Positions 39,670 through 48,708 are shown, counted from the stretch's first letter. The stretch is 64,000 bases of DNA from Mesorhizobium sp. M2A.F.Ca.ET.046.03.2.1 (GCF_003952425.1 NZ_CP034449.1:6498001-6562000), one strand, 5' to 3'. The notes: a model not told the origin generated them from the sequence alone. Numbers and translations: made by a program.

Positions 39670-41490
39670 TCAGTTGGGCTTTCGCCACCAGGTCGGCAGC
39701 TGATAACCGAATATGGGGGTCTTTTGCGGATGTTCCAGATAACTCCAGTAAGCGAGCCATTGCTGGGTGTTGTATTGCATCGGCACGATATAGTAGCCCG
39801 AGATCAGAAGGCGATCGAGGACACGGACGGCAGCGACATAGTCTTCCTTGGTGCGGGCGTTCAGCATCGCGTCGATCGCGGCGTCGACGGCAGGATCGGC
39901 GACGCCAGCGAGATTGAACGACCCTTCCGTTTTCGCGGCAACCGATCCCCAGCGGCCGAGTTGCTCGCTGCCGGGCGACAAGGAGTTGTTGAAGCCGCTG
40001 GTGCCGATCAGCACCTCGAAGTCGTAACGCTGCTTGCGCGACTGGATCTGGTCGCCGTCGAGCGAGCGGATGCCGACGTCGATGCCGATCTTTTCCAGCG
40101 TGCGCTGGTAGATCGCCGCCAGCCGCTCCTCATCCTGCGATGAGGTCAGGATTTCGAAGCCGAAAGGGTTTCCCTGCGGGTCGAGCATCCTGCCGTCCTG
40201 GACGCGGAAGCCTGCGCTTTTCAGCAATTCGAAGGCGGCTTTGAGCACCTTGCGATCCTGGCCCGAACCGTCCGTCTCGGGCGGCCGCCAGGTGCCGTCC
40301 ATGACATCGGCAGGCACACGGCCGGGGTAGGGGGCAAGCAGCGCCCTTTCGCGATCGTCGGCCGGGTGACCGAGCGCGGACAGCTCGGAGTTCTGCCAAT
40401 AGCTCATGGTGCGGTTGAACTTGCCGCCGAACAGGTTCTTGTTCGCCCATTCGAAGTCGTAGAGCATGCCAAGCGCGCGGCGGACCACGGGATCAGCAAA
40501 CTTGGGCAGCCGCGTGTTGAACAGGAAGCCGGTCACCACCGGCGGGATGCCGGTGTTGAAATACTCCTCCTTTACATCGCCCTTTCGGAATGCCGGAAAG
40601 TCGATGTCGCGCTCACGCTTGACCGGATCGGTCTCGTCATCAAGGGCGCAGATGCCTTTCTTGAACGCCTCCGTCTTGGCATTGGCGTTGAGAAAATACT
40701 CGATGGTGACCTGGTCGAAATTGTCGAAGCCGCGCTTGGAAGGGACGTCCTTGCCCCAATAATCCGGATTGCGCTTGAAGACGATGCGTTGCCCGGGCAA
40801 CACCTTGTCCACGATGTAGGGGCCGCTGCCGATCAGCGGCTTCAGCGTCGTCTTGTCGAACGTCTCCTTGTCGAAGGCGTGCTTCGGGACGATCGGCGTC
40901 AGCGCGACGATCAGCGGGAATTCGCGATTGGCCTTGTCGTTGAAGGTGAATTTCACGCTGTGCTCGCCGGTCTTCTCCAGCTTGGCGATCATGCTCATGC
41001 GGTCGCTATAGGGCGGGCGGCCCTTGTCCTTGAAAACGTCGTAGGTGAACAGCACGTCCTCCGGGGTCACCGGCTGGCCGTCCGACCATTTTGCATTGGG
41101 ATTGAGGTGGAACTCGATCGACTTGCGCTCCTGATCCATGTCGGCGCTCCCGGCAAGCAGGCCGTAGAGGCTGAAAGGCTCGTTGTAGTTGCGCTGCATC
41201 AGCGGCTCGAAGACGAGATTGCCGTAGACGGTATCGATCATGCCGCGCGCGGTGGTACGCAGGCTCTTCAGGATGAAGGGGTTGAGGTTGTCGAAGGAGC
41301 CGACGACGCAATAGGTGACGCTTCCCCCTTTCGGCGCGTCCGGATTGACGTAGTCGAAATGCTTGTAATCGGGCGGCAGCGCCGGCTCACCCTGCATGGC
41401 AATGCCGTGCTTCGGCTCCGATTGCGCCGGAAGGAGCGAAAGAGCCAGAAACGAGGTCGCGGCGATCAGTTGGACGAGAACGCGGTCCAT
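39670..41490 (-). CDS. Extracellular solute-binding protein, family 5 (YejA-like)
   Basis: A 606-residue periplasmic binding protein with signal peptide MDRVLVQLIAATSFLALSLLPAQS. Family 5 features are FDYVNPDAPKGGSVTYCVVGSFDNLNPF, FHLNPNAKWSDGQPVTPEDVLFTYD and LIGSGPYIVDKVLPGQRIVFKRNPDYWG. The size and opening segment fit YejA-type proteins, which bind oligopeptides such as microcin C. ATG at 41490 has AAGGAG 6 bases upstream. No yejB, yejE or yejF permease or ATPase gene is nearby, so it either works with a distant transporter or is an extra binding protein. Confidence 0.88.
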   Translation of the reverse strand: MDRVLVQLIAATSFLALSLLPAQSEPKHGIAMQGEPALPPDYKHFDYVNPDAPKGGSVTYCVVGSFDNLNPFILKSLRTTARGMIDTVYGNLVFEPLMQRNYNEPFSLYGLLAGSADMDQERKSIEFHLNPNAKWSDGQPVTPEDVLFTYDVFKDKGRPPYSDRMSMIAKLEKTGEHSVKFTFNDKANREFPLIVALTPIVPKHAFDKETFDKTTLKPLIGSGPYIVDKVLPGQRIVFKRNPDYWGKDVPSKRGFDNFDQVTIEYFLNANAKTEAFKKGICALDDETDPVKRERDIDFPAFRKGDVKEEYFNTGIPPVVTGFLFNTRLPKFADPVVRRALGMLYDFEWANKNLFGGKFNRTMSYWQNSELSALGHPADDRERALLAPYPGRVPADVMDGTWRPPETDGSGQDRKVLKAAFELLKSAGFRVQDGRMLDPQGNPFGFEILTSSQDEERLAAIYQRTLEKIGIDVGIRSLDGDQIQSRKQRYDFEVLIGTSGFNNSLSPGSEQLGRWGSVAAKTEGSFNLAGVADPAVDAAIDAMLNARTKEDYVAAVRVLDRLLISGYYIVPMQYNTQQWLAYWSYLEHPQKTPIFGYQLPTWWRKPN

Positions 41491-41698
41491 GACCGTCTCC
41501 TTGCCGGGCGGCTTTGTGATTCGCCATGCACCGTAGAGCATTTCGCCATCTGATTGAATCGGCGCGCCAACGGGAATCGGGTTCAGCCGCTCCATCGCCG
41601 ATCTAGCTCGCTCCTGGGGATGCGAAACCACCAAGAAATCGCGGAAACCGGGCTGGATTCGACGCCGCTGGCAGTGTAACACGCGCTCCGAAGTCATC

Positions 41699-41721
41699 CT
41701 GTTGCCTCATTTGGGCAACAG
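41699..41721. promoter_or_regulatory. Perfect 8-bp inverted repeat in a divergent promoter region
   Basis: CTGTTGCC, loop TCATTTG and GGCAACAG form a perfect dyad. It is 209 bases upstream of the YejA-like start and 65 bases upstream of the IalB-family start, so it could be an operator or a leader hairpin for the latter. Confidence 0.5.
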
Positions 41722-41785
41722 GTAGCTGGACCGCACGGCACGAAGAAGCCGGTCCCCGGGATCATTTGAGAGGAAAGTGCACCAT

Positions 41786-42406
41786 ATGACGATCAACGCG
41801 TACCGCCTTTCGGTGCTGGCCGCAGGCGTGGTCGGCGTTCTGGGCGCCGGGCTTTTCACTGCCTCGGCCCAACAGCAGCCGCAGATTCCTCAGGGCTGGT
41901 TCAAGGCCTGCACCAAGCAGGCAGACGTCGACATCTGCAATGTGCAGAACATCGTCACCGCCGGCAATGGCCAGCTCGTCACCGGCGTCAGCCTGATCGA
42001 GCTCAAGGGCAAGGTGAACCGCAAGGTCTTCCAGGTCACCGTCCCGACCGGCCGCCTCGTGCCTCCCGGCATCGGCCTGCAGATCGATGGCGGCAAAGCG
42101 CAGAAGCTTGACTATGTGATCTGCTTCCCGGACCGCTGCGTCGCCGAAGTGCCGCTGACGGACCAACTCGTGGCGTCTTTCAAGAAGGGTCAGGCGATTT
42201 CGCTGACCTCGATCAACTTCCAGAACCAGCCGAACCCCATCAAGATCGCGCTCACCGGCTTCAGCGGCGCCTATGACGGCCCGCCGCTGCAGCAGTCGGA
42301 CATCGAGGACCGGCAGAAGAAGCTGCAGGACTTCGTCGCCAAGAACAACCAGGATTTCGCCAAGAAGCTCAAGGACGAGCAGGAAAAGGCCAAGACCGCG
42401 AACTGA
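41786..42406 (+). CDS. Invasion-associated locus B (IalB) family protein
   Basis: A 206-residue exported protein. The signal peptide MTINAYRLSVLAAGVVGVLGAGLFTASAQ precedes GWFKACTKQADVDICNVQN, VFQVTVPTGRLVPPGIGLQIDGGKAQKLDYVICFPDRCVAEVPL and FKKGQAISLTSIN, the IalB domain with four conserved cysteines. A charged coiled tail with QKKLQDFVAKNNQDFAKKLKDE follows. Bartonella IalB helps erythrocyte entry, but the family is widespread in rhizobia, where its role is unclear. ATG at 41786 has GAGAGGAAA upstream. A strong terminator follows and is shared with the convergent hspQ gene. Confidence 0.88.
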   Translation: MTINAYRLSVLAAGVVGVLGAGLFTASAQQQPQIPQGWFKACTKQADVDICNVQNIVTAGNGQLVTGVSLIELKGKVNRKVFQVTVPTGRLVPPGIGLQIDGGKAQKLDYVICFPDRCVAEVPLTDQLVASFKKGQAISLTSINFQNQPNPIKIALTGFSGAYDGPPLQQSDIEDRQKKLQDFVAKNNQDFAKKLKDEQEKAKTAN

Positions 42407-42428
42407 TCGCGCAAGCGCGTTTCTCGTG

Positions 42429-42460
42429 CAAAAAAGCGGGGCAAATGCCCCGCTTTTTTG
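42429..42460. terminator. Bidirectional rho-independent terminator
   Basis: AAAAAAGCGGGGC, loop and GCCCCGCTTTTTT form a perfect stem flanked by A and T runs. It can stop both the IalB transcript (plus) and the hspQ transcript (minus), which converge here. Confidence 0.92.
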
Positions 42461-42479
42461 TTACCTCAAGCCATCACAT

Positions 42480-42803
42480 TCAATGCTTCGACTGGCGCTT
42501 AGGCTCGTAGCGGCCGTCCGGCAGCTTGTCGAACATCTCGCCGATCTGCGGATGCCGCACCGGCTCGCCCGACCGGTCCTCGAGCAGGTTCTGCTCGGAC
42601 ACATAGGCGATGTACTCGGTCTCCGAATTTTCCGCCAGAAGATGGTAGAAAGGCTGGTCCTTGCGCGGCCGCACGTCGGCCGGAATGGCTTCGTACCATT
42701 CGTCGGTGTTGGCGAATTCGGGATCGACGTCGAAGATCACGCCGCGAAACGGAAACAGCCTGTGGCGAACCACTTGCCCGATCGAGAATTTGGCCGTTTT
42801 CAT
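42480..42803 (-). CDS. hspQ: Heat shock protein HspQ
   Basis: A 107-residue protein beginning MKTAKFSIGQVVRHRLFPFRGVIFDVDPEF, the HspQ (YccV-like, hemimethylated-DNA-binding-like) fold. Later features are EWYEAIPADVRPRKDQPFYHLLAENSETEYIAYVSEQNL. In Escherichia coli HspQ is heat induced and acts as a specificity enhancer of the Lon protease. The alphaproteobacterial form has the same core with a short C-terminal tail. The ATG at 42803 is preferred over a GTG four codons earlier because it matches the family N-terminus. No sigma-32 promoter was identified with confidence. Confidence 0.9.
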   Translation of the reverse strand: MKTAKFSIGQVVRHRLFPFRGVIFDVDPEFANTDEWYEAIPADVRPRKDQPFYHLLAENSETEYIAYVSEQNLLEDRSGEPVRHPQIGEMFDKLPDGRYEPKRQSKH

Positions 42804-43014
42804 CGCATTCACCACTCAGGTTCCGAGGCGCCTTTCGTGGCCGCGCACAGGGCGCCTAAGACCTTGAATTTACACATCACGCAGCCAAAAATCGACTCCA
42901 ACTTTCGACTGGGCCTATTTGGCGCAGGCGCCGCCGCAATTCAATAGCCAAGTCCTTGACCCCGGGCGAAGCAACGGGCTAGCCCGCGCGGGAGTTTTCC
43001 CGCCTGAGCGAAAA

Positions 43015-43977
43015 ATGTCTGACGTCATCGGTCTCGTCCTTCCCTTCTTCGGCATGATCTTCGTCGGTTTCCTGGTGGCGCGCATCACCCGGCAGCCGCT
43101 GGAGGCGCTCGGCTGGATGAACATTTTCATCGTCTATGTCGCGCTGCCGGCGCTGTTCTTCCAACTGCTCGCCAGGACGCCGTTCGATCGGTTGACGGAA
43201 TGGAGCTTCATCCTTGGCTCGCTCATCGCCACCTATGTCGTCTTCACGGTGATGTTCGCCTGGTCGGTTCTCGTCTCCCGCGGCGGCATCGCGCCCGCGA
43301 CGGTCACCGCCCTTGCCGCGGCGTACGGCAACATCGGCTATATGGGGCCGGGTCTTGCCTTGCTGGCGTTCGGCGAGCAGGCGGCGGTCCCCGTGGCGCT
43401 GATCTTCTGCTTCGAGAACATCGTGCATTTCACGATCGCGCCGATGATGATGGCGCTGTCGGGCAAGGAGAAGGCGCCGCCGCTCCAACTGGCGTGCGGC
43501 GTCGCGAAGAAGATCGTGCTGCACCCCTTCATCATCGCGACCGCCCTTGGTGTCGCCGCCGCTTATGTGGAGTTCCACCCGCCGCTGCCTGTCGATCGTT
43601 TCCTGGATTATCTCGCCCGCGCGGCCGCGCCTTGCGCCCTGTTCGCCATGGGCGTCACGCTGGCGCTGAGGCCGCTCAACCGTGTGCCGCACGAGCTGGC
43701 ATTGATTGCCGGGTTGAAGCTGATCGTCCATCCGCTGCTCTGCTATGTCGTGCTGAGCTGGATCGGCAATTTCACGCCGACCTGGGTCTTTTCAGCGATG
43801 CTGCTGGCGGCGCTGCCGACGGCGACCAATGTCTTCGTCATCGCGCAGCAGTACGACATATGGGTGCAGCGCGCTTCGGCCAGCGTGCTGATCACGACAT
43901 GCTTCTCGGTGGTGACGGTGACCGCGCTGCTCTACGCGATCCGACACGGAATCCTACCGGCCGACCTCTTTCCGTAA
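43015..43977 (+). CDS. AEC-family transporter (auxin efflux carrier-like)
   Basis: A 320-residue membrane protein with about ten spans in two five-helix repeats. Motifs include VLPFFGMIFVGFLVARI, ALPALFFQLLARTPFD and ALAAAYGNIGYMGPGLALLAFG, where the helix break with NIGYMG marks the family. Bacterial members export or import malate, malonate or other carboxylates; the substrate is not predictable. ATG at 43015 is used; a hairpin GCGCGGGAG-TTTT-CCCGC lies just upstream. The 3' end overlaps the convergent UbiH-like gene by 24 bases. Confidence 0.87.
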   Translation: MSDVIGLVLPFFGMIFVGFLVARITRQPLEALGWMNIFIVYVALPALFFQLLARTPFDRLTEWSFILGSLIATYVVFTVMFAWSVLVSRGGIAPATVTALAAAYGNIGYMGPGLALLAFGEQAAVPVALIFCFENIVHFTIAPMMMALSGKEKAPPLQLACGVAKKIVLHPFIIATALGVAAAYVEFHPPLPVDRFLDYLARAAAPCALFAMGVTLALRPLNRVPHELALIAGLKLIVHPLLCYVVLSWIGNFTPTWVFSAMLLAALPTATNVFVIAQQYDIWVQRASASVLITTCFSVVTVTALLYAIRHGILPADLFP

Positions 43978-45165
43978 GCCGCCGGCAATGGCGCGAAAGC
44001 CGCTGCCCGGCCGCAATCCCTCGCGCATGAAGAAGGCCCGCAGCGGCGCGAAGCTGCCCAGCGCATTGAGGCCGGCGCTGCGCGCCAGCTGTGCGGGCAG
44101 CATGTCGGACAGCAGCGACATGTTGAGCAGGTTCACCGCGCCGCTACGCGCCCATATGTCGGGTCGGCGCCTGGTATCATAAGCGGCAAGACTCCTGCTC
44201 GCCCCTGGATCGCCGCGGTTTTCGCCGGCGATTCCAATCAGATCGTCGATGTCCCTGATGCCGAGGTTGAGCCCTTGGGCGCCGATTGGCGGAAACACAT
44301 GCGCCGCCTCGCCGACCAGCGCGACGCGATTCTGCGCGAACCGGGCGGGCGAAGCTGCCGACAAAGGATAGATCTGGCGGCCCGGCTCGACCGAGACCCG
44401 GCCAAGCACCGATTGCATCTGCTGCTCGATACGCTCCGACAGGATTGCATCATCGAGCGCGGCAAGCTCTTGCGCCGTCTCCGGCTTCACGACCCAGACA
44501 AGGCTCGATCGCCTGCCGGGCAGCGGCACCTGGGTGAACGGCCCTGTTTCGGTGTGGAACTCGGTCGACACGAAGCCGTGGTCGCTGCGGTGGCCGAAAT
44601 TGAGGACAAGCGCCGATTGCGGATAAGGCCGCGCGAATGCGCGAATGCCGGCGGCCTCCCGCGCTGGAGACAGGCGCCCGTCGGCGGCGACCGCCAGGGA
44701 TGCGGAGACTTCGCCCCCGTCGGCCAGCCTTGCACGGGCCTGGTCGGCGTCGAGGCTCCAGGATTCGACCGTGGATTTCAGCCAATGAATGCCGTCATGC
44801 GCTGAAGCCGCCTTAGCGAGGATCGGAATAAGGGCATTGTTCGGCAGATTGAGGCCGAACTGTTCCTCGCCGATCTCGCTGGCGCGGAAGGTCACGGTTG
44901 GGCTGCGGATCAGCCGCCTTGTGGCGTCGACGATGCGCATCACCTTGAGCGCCGCGGCCTGCGGCTTGAGCTCGGCAAGGACGCCCAGCCGTTCCAGAAC
45001 TTTCAGGGCGGGGTTCATGAGCGCCGTGGTGCGGCCATCGGTGGTGTTGGCCTCAGGGCCCACCAGCGTCACCTGAAAGCCGGCCTGGGCAAAGCCGAGC
45101 GCCGCGATAAGGCCGGCCGGACCGCTGCCGGCAACCAGGATGCGGGCTCTGTCGTTATGATCCAC
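43954..45165 (-). CDS. UbiH/UbiF-family FAD-dependent hydroxylase
   Basis: A 403-residue flavoprotein monooxygenase. The FAD Rossmann motif is RILVAGSGPAGLIAALGFAQAGF, the DG motif is VSASLAVAADGRLSPAREAAGI, and the second FAD motif is RVALVGEAAHVFPPIGAQGLNLGIRDIDDL. This is the UbiH/UbiF/UbiL pattern for ring hydroxylation in ubiquinone synthesis, though some relatives act on other aromatics. GTG at 45165 is chosen because GGAAG precedes it and it sits close to the Rossmann strand. It diverges from the DUF2182 operon with 102 bases between starts. Confidence 0.9.
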   Translation of the reverse strand: MDHNDRARILVAGSGPAGLIAALGFAQAGFQVTLVGPEANTTDGRTTALMNPALKVLERLGVLAELKPQAAALKVMRIVDATRRLIRSPTVTFRASEIGEEQFGLNLPNNALIPILAKAASAHDGIHWLKSTVESWSLDADQARARLADGGEVSASLAVAADGRLSPAREAAGIRAFARPYPQSALVLNFGHRSDHGFVSTEFHTETGPFTQVPLPGRRSSLVWVVKPETAQELAALDDAILSERIEQQMQSVLGRVSVEPGRQIYPLSAASPARFAQNRVALVGEAAHVFPPIGAQGLNLGIRDIDDLIGIAGENRGDPGASRSLAAYDTRRRPDIWARSGAVNLLNMSLLSDMLPAQLARSAGLNALGSFAPLRAFFMREGLRPGSGFRAIAGGLRKEVGR

Positions 45166-45267
45166 GTCATGCTTCCACGTTGGGAGGCGCCCCGTCGGGC
45201 CCTTATCCAAGATATAGGTCGGATCAGCCGGCTTGATCAACGCGGCGATTCAGCCCATTCGATTGCC

Positions 45268-46158
45268 ATGAGCGGGGAGCAGCAGGATTTCAACCATCTC
45301 GACCGCGCGGGGCGCGCGACGGCCGGCGTGGCGCGCAGTCCGCGCTTTGCGGTGACGCTCACGGTGGGTGTCGCCATCGTCCTTGCATGGTTGCTTCTCG
45401 GCGCGATGGCGATCCGCGGCGCTGAAGGCAGCCTTGCCGGCAGACCCGGCGATTTGCTGCTCAAGAATCTCCCGAGCCTGCCTTTTCCGGATTTTCTCGA
45501 CCGGTTCTTTGCTCTCTGCCTTGCGCCGGCGCCGCTTGCCGGCCCGGCTGGCCTGCAGGTACCGGCGCTTGTGCTGATGTGGTTCCTGATGGCGGTTGCC
45601 ACGATGCTGCCTTCCGCCGCGCCGCTGATCCGCACCTATTGCGAGATTGCCGACACAGCGCGGATCAAGGGCGAGCCGGTTGTTCAACCGCTGGTGCTCG
45701 TTACCGGATACCTCACCACTTGGCTTGGCGCGTCCGCGGCTTTCGCCGCGCTGACGCTCGCGGTCTACGCTTTTGCCGGTTCCGGCCGGATGCTCGATCC
45801 CGCAGTCGGTATTGCCGGCGCCGCGGCACTGCTTGTTGCAGGCCTTTATCAATTTAGCGGCTTGAAACAGGCGTGCCTGGAAAAATGCCGCAACCCGTTC
45901 TCGATCCTGTTCGCCAATTGGAGCGCGAAACCGGGCCGCATCTTCCAACTAGGAGTGGAGCAGGGCGTCTGGTGCCTTGGCTGCTGCTGGGCGCTGATGC
46001 TGGTGATGTTCGCCGTCGGCGCGATGAACATCTTCTGGATGGCGCTGATCGGCCTGTTCACCCTGATCGAAAAACAGACCACCGGCAGGGTGGCCAGCCG
46101 GGTCGCCGGTACGATACTGCTTGTGTGGGCGGCAGCCCTGCTATTAGTTTCGGCGTAA
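45268..46158 (+). CDS. DUF2182-domain membrane protein
   Basis: A 296-residue membrane protein with about seven spans. DUF2182 features are LVLMWFLMAVATMLPSAAPLI, the loop YQFSGLKQACLEKCRNPFSI and GVWCLGCCWALMLVMFAVGAMNIFWMALIGLFTLIEK. The conserved Cys residues suggest metal or thiol chemistry, and family members are often called predicted metal-binding membrane proteins. The ATG at 45268 gives a short cytoplasmic N-terminus. The gene is followed after 12 bases by DUF1326, a recurrent partnership, and then by pcs. Function unknown. Confidence 0.85.
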   Translation: MSGEQQDFNHLDRAGRATAGVARSPRFAVTLTVGVAIVLAWLLLGAMAIRGAEGSLAGRPGDLLLKNLPSLPFPDFLDRFFALCLAPAPLAGPAGLQVPALVLMWFLMAVATMLPSAAPLIRTYCEIADTARIKGEPVVQPLVLVTGYLTTWLGASAAFAALTLAVYAFAGSGRMLDPAVGIAGAAALLVAGLYQFSGLKQACLEKCRNPFSILFANWSAKPGRIFQLGVEQGVWCLGCCWALMLVMFAVGAMNIFWMALIGLFTLIEKQTTGRVASRVAGTILLVWAAALLLVSA

Positions 46159-46170
46159 GGGGAGAATTCG

Positions 46171-46785
46171 ATGACCGACCAAAGCTGGGCGATGAAAGGG
46201 GAGCTGGTACTCTCATGCAATTGCACGGTTTTCTGCCCCTGCGTGCTGTCGCTCGGCAGCCACCCGCCGACGGAAGGTTACTGCCAGACCTGGGCTGGCT
46301 TCCGCATCGATGCCGGCCATTTCGGCGAAGTCGACCTTTCGGGTCTCAATCTCGGCCTGGTCATGGAAATCCCCGGCTATATGAGCCGCGGCAACTGGAG
46401 CGCCGGACTGTTCATCGACAAGCGGGCGTCAGTCTATGCGGTCAAAGCGCTGACCAAGATCTTCACGGGTAAGGCCGGCGGCACCACCTCGCTGCTGTCG
46501 ATCCTTGTCGGCAAATTCCTCGGCGTCGAGCAGGTGCCGATTACCTATGAGACGCGTGACAGGACGCGCGTCTTCCAAATACCGAAGATCATCGACGGCG
46601 CGGTGACGCCGATCCCCGGCAAGGACCGTGAAAAGGATACGGTGATCACCAATTCAGAATATTGGATCGCGCCGGAAATCATCGTGGCGAAGTCCGACAA
46701 GAGCAAGATGCGCGCCTTCGGCCGCAACTGGAATTTCGCCGGCCGATCGGCCGAAATCTGCAAGCTGGACTGGCGGGGACCGTGA
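46171..46785 (+). CDS. DUF1326-domain protein
   Basis: A 204-residue soluble protein. The N-terminal signature is WAMKGELVLSCNCTVFCPCVLSLG, the CNC-x3-CPC motif of DUF1326, suggesting metal binding by cysteines. Later parts such as NWSAGLFIDKRASVYAVKALTKIFTGKAGG fit the family. It has no signal peptide. It lies 12 bases after the DUF2182 gene, and its TGA overlaps the GTG of pcs, so the three genes form a tight operon. The pair DUF2182-DUF1326 recurs in proteobacteria but has no assigned function; a shared metal or thiol role is inferred. Confidence 0.87.
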   Translation: MTDQSWAMKGELVLSCNCTVFCPCVLSLGSHPPTEGYCQTWAGFRIDAGHFGEVDLSGLNLGLVMEIPGYMSRGNWSAGLFIDKRASVYAVKALTKIFTGKAGGTTSLLSILVGKFLGVEQVPITYETRDRTRVFQIPKIIDGAVTPIPGKDREKDTVITNSEYWIAPEIIVAKSDKSKMRAFGRNWNFAGRSAEICKLDWRGP

Positions 46786-47600
46786 GCAAGAATACAACGG
46801 CCAGGAAGGCGGCGAAGAAGATCGCGCAGCGGATTCCGTTGCCGAAGAAGAAGGTGACGTGGCCGCAGGCGCGTGCGTTTTCCGTTCATCTGCTGACCGC
46901 GTCAGGATCGTTCCTGGCCTTCCTGTCGCTGGTGGCGGCGAGCGAGGAACGCTGGACGGCGATGTTCTGGTGGCTGGGGCTGGCGCTGTTCGTCGACGGC
47001 ATCGACGGCCCGATCGCCAGGAAGCTCGAGGTCAAGGAGATCCTGCCGACATGGTCGGGAGAACTCCTCGACAACATCATCGACTACGTCACCTACGTGC
47101 TCATCCCGGCCTTCGCGCTCTATCAGCGCGGCTTCATGGGCGAGAACCTATCCTTCCTGTCGGCGGCCATTATCGTCGTCTCCAGCGCGATCTACTATGC
47201 AGACACCGGCATGAAGACGAAGGAGAACTTCTTCAAGGGCTTCCCTGTCGTCTGGAACATGGTGGTGTTCACGCTGTTCGTCATCGAGCCGGGGCAATGG
47301 GTATCGTTCGCCGTGGTGGTTATTGCCGGTATTTTGACCTTCCTGCCGATCAACTTCATTCATCCGGTGCGCGTGGTGCGGCTGAGGCCGGTCAATCTCG
47401 GCATGACGCTTTTGTGGTGCGCCTTCGGCGCGCTGGCGCTGGCGCAGGCAGCACTTGCCGCCTTCTATGACAAGATCGGCGTGCTGGGAGAGCAGGTCAG
47501 CGACTTCACCAAGATCGGCATTACCATCACCGGCCTCTATCTCGCCTGTATCGGGGGCATCATGCAGATGTTCCCCAGTCTGGGCGCCAGGAAGTCCTGA
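46782..47600 (+). CDS. pcs: Phosphatidylcholine synthase
   Basis: A 272-residue CDP-alcohol phosphotransferase. The catalytic motif is DGPIAR followed by 12 residues, then GELLDNIID, corresponding to DG-x2-AR...G-x3-D-x3-D. Eight or so membrane spans surround it, with FKGFPVVWNMVVFTLFV and FIHPVRVVRLRPVNLGM typical of bacterial Pcs. It condenses choline with CDP-diacylglycerol to make phosphatidylcholine, a pathway characteristic of rhizobia, Brucella and some pathogens. The GTG start at 46782 overlaps the DUF1326 stop (GTGA), so translation is coupled. A hairpin overlapping the stop codon probably ends the transcript. Confidence 0.93.
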   Translation: MSKNTTARKAAKKIAQRIPLPKKKVTWPQARAFSVHLLTASGSFLAFLSLVAASEERWTAMFWWLGLALFVDGIDGPIARKLEVKEILPTWSGELLDNIIDYVTYVLIPAFALYQRGFMGENLSFLSAAIIVVSSAIYYADTGMKTKENFFKGFPVVWNMVVFTLFVIEPGQWVSFAVVVIAGILTFLPINFIHPVRVVRLRPVNLGMTLLWCAFGALALAQAALAAFYDKIGVLGEQVSDFTKIGITITGLYLACIGGIMQMFPSLGARKS

Positions 47601-47620
47601 TCCTGGATCAGGACATTTTT
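47595..47620 (+). terminator. Terminator overlapping the pcs stop codon
   Basis: TCCTGATC-CTG-GATCAGGA is a perfect 8-bp hairpin including the TGA stop at 47598-47600, followed directly by CATTTTT. It should end the DUF2182-DUF1326-pcs transcript. Confidence 0.7.
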
Positions 47621-47730
47621 GGTCGAATGGTCATCCTGACCTAGCTGTCTATCGGCCCATGATCTTTCAAACATCGGCTGGCCCTTTCGGGGTCATGCTC
47701 CAGTTTACGTACCCTTCAGAGAGTTGAGCG

Positions 47731-48708
47731 ATGTCCAAGGCAATCCGCATCCACGCCAATGGCGGCCCCGAAGTCCTGGCTTACGAGGATGCCGATCCCG
47801 GCCAGCCGGGAGAAGGCCAGATCCTGATCCGGCACACGGCGATCGGCCTGAACTTCATCGACGTCTATTACCGCTCCGGGCTTTATCCGCCCCCCGGCGG
47901 TTTGCCGCTGATTCCCGGCAGCGAGGCGGCGGGCGTCGTGCTGGCGCTCGGCACCGGCGTCGACTGGCTGAAGCCCGGCGACCGCATCGCTTATGCCGTC
48001 AATGTCGGGGCTTATGCCGAGCAGCGGGTGATCGCCGCCGACCGCGTGGTCAAGGTGCCGGACGGCATCAGCGACGAGCAGGCGGCGGCGATGATGCTGA
48101 AGGGCATGACGGCGGAATACCTCTTGCGTCGAACCTTCCCAGTCAAGGCCGGCGACACGATCCTCTACCATGCGGCAGCCGGCGGTGTCGGCCTGATCCT
48201 CGGCCAATGGGCAAAGCATCTCGGCGCGATCGTGATCGGCACCGCGAGCTCCGCCGACAAGATCGAGCTCGCGCGGGCGCATGGCTTCGATCATGTCATC
48301 AACTACAAGGAGCAGGATTTCGTCGCCGGCGTCGCGGCGCTCACCGGCGGGAAGAAATGCGACGTCGTCTACGATTCCGTCGGCGCCGATACTTTTCCCG
48401 CCTCGCTCGATTGCCTGCGGCCGCTCGGCATGTTCGTCAGCTTCGGCTCGTCGTCGGGACCGGTTCCGCCTTTCCCGATGTCGCTTCTCGCCCAGAAAGG
48501 CTCGCTTTACGCGACCCGGCCGACGCTCTTCGTCTACAACGCCAAGCGCGAGGATCTGGTGAAGTCGGCAGAAGCGCTTTTCGATGTGGTCAAGAGCGGC
48601 GCCGTCGAGATCAAGATCAACCAGCGCTACGCGTTGAAGGACGCAGGAAAGGCGCAAGCCGATCTCGAAGCCCGCAAGACGACGGGAACGACCGTCCTCA
48701 TTCCCTAG
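47731..48708 (+). CDS. Quinone oxidoreductase (NADPH, zeta-crystallin type)
   Basis: A 325-residue zinc-free medium-chain dehydrogenase. It starts SKAIRIHANGGPEVLAYEDA and has AIGLNFIDVYYRSGLYPP, the NADPH-binding strand-loop LYHAAAGGVGLILGQWAKHLGA and VVYDSVGADTFPASLDCLRPLG. It is close to Escherichia coli QorA in layout. It should reduce quinones with NADPH by one electron, but related proteins act on other enones. Start ATG at 47731 has GAGAG upstream. Its stop is immediately followed by an AGCATGATG-type palindromic repeat. Confidence 0.9.
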   Translation: MSKAIRIHANGGPEVLAYEDADPGQPGEGQILIRHTAIGLNFIDVYYRSGLYPPPGGLPLIPGSEAAGVVLALGTGVDWLKPGDRIAYAVNVGAYAEQRVIAADRVVKVPDGISDEQAAAMMLKGMTAEYLLRRTFPVKAGDTILYHAAAGGVGLILGQWAKHLGAIVIGTASSADKIELARAHGFDHVINYKEQDFVAGVAALTGGKKCDVVYDSVGADTFPASLDCLRPLGMFVSFGSSSGPVPPFPMSLLAQKGSLYATRPTLFVYNAKREDLVKSAEALFDVVKSGAVEIKINQRYALKDAGKAQADLEARKTTGTTVLIP

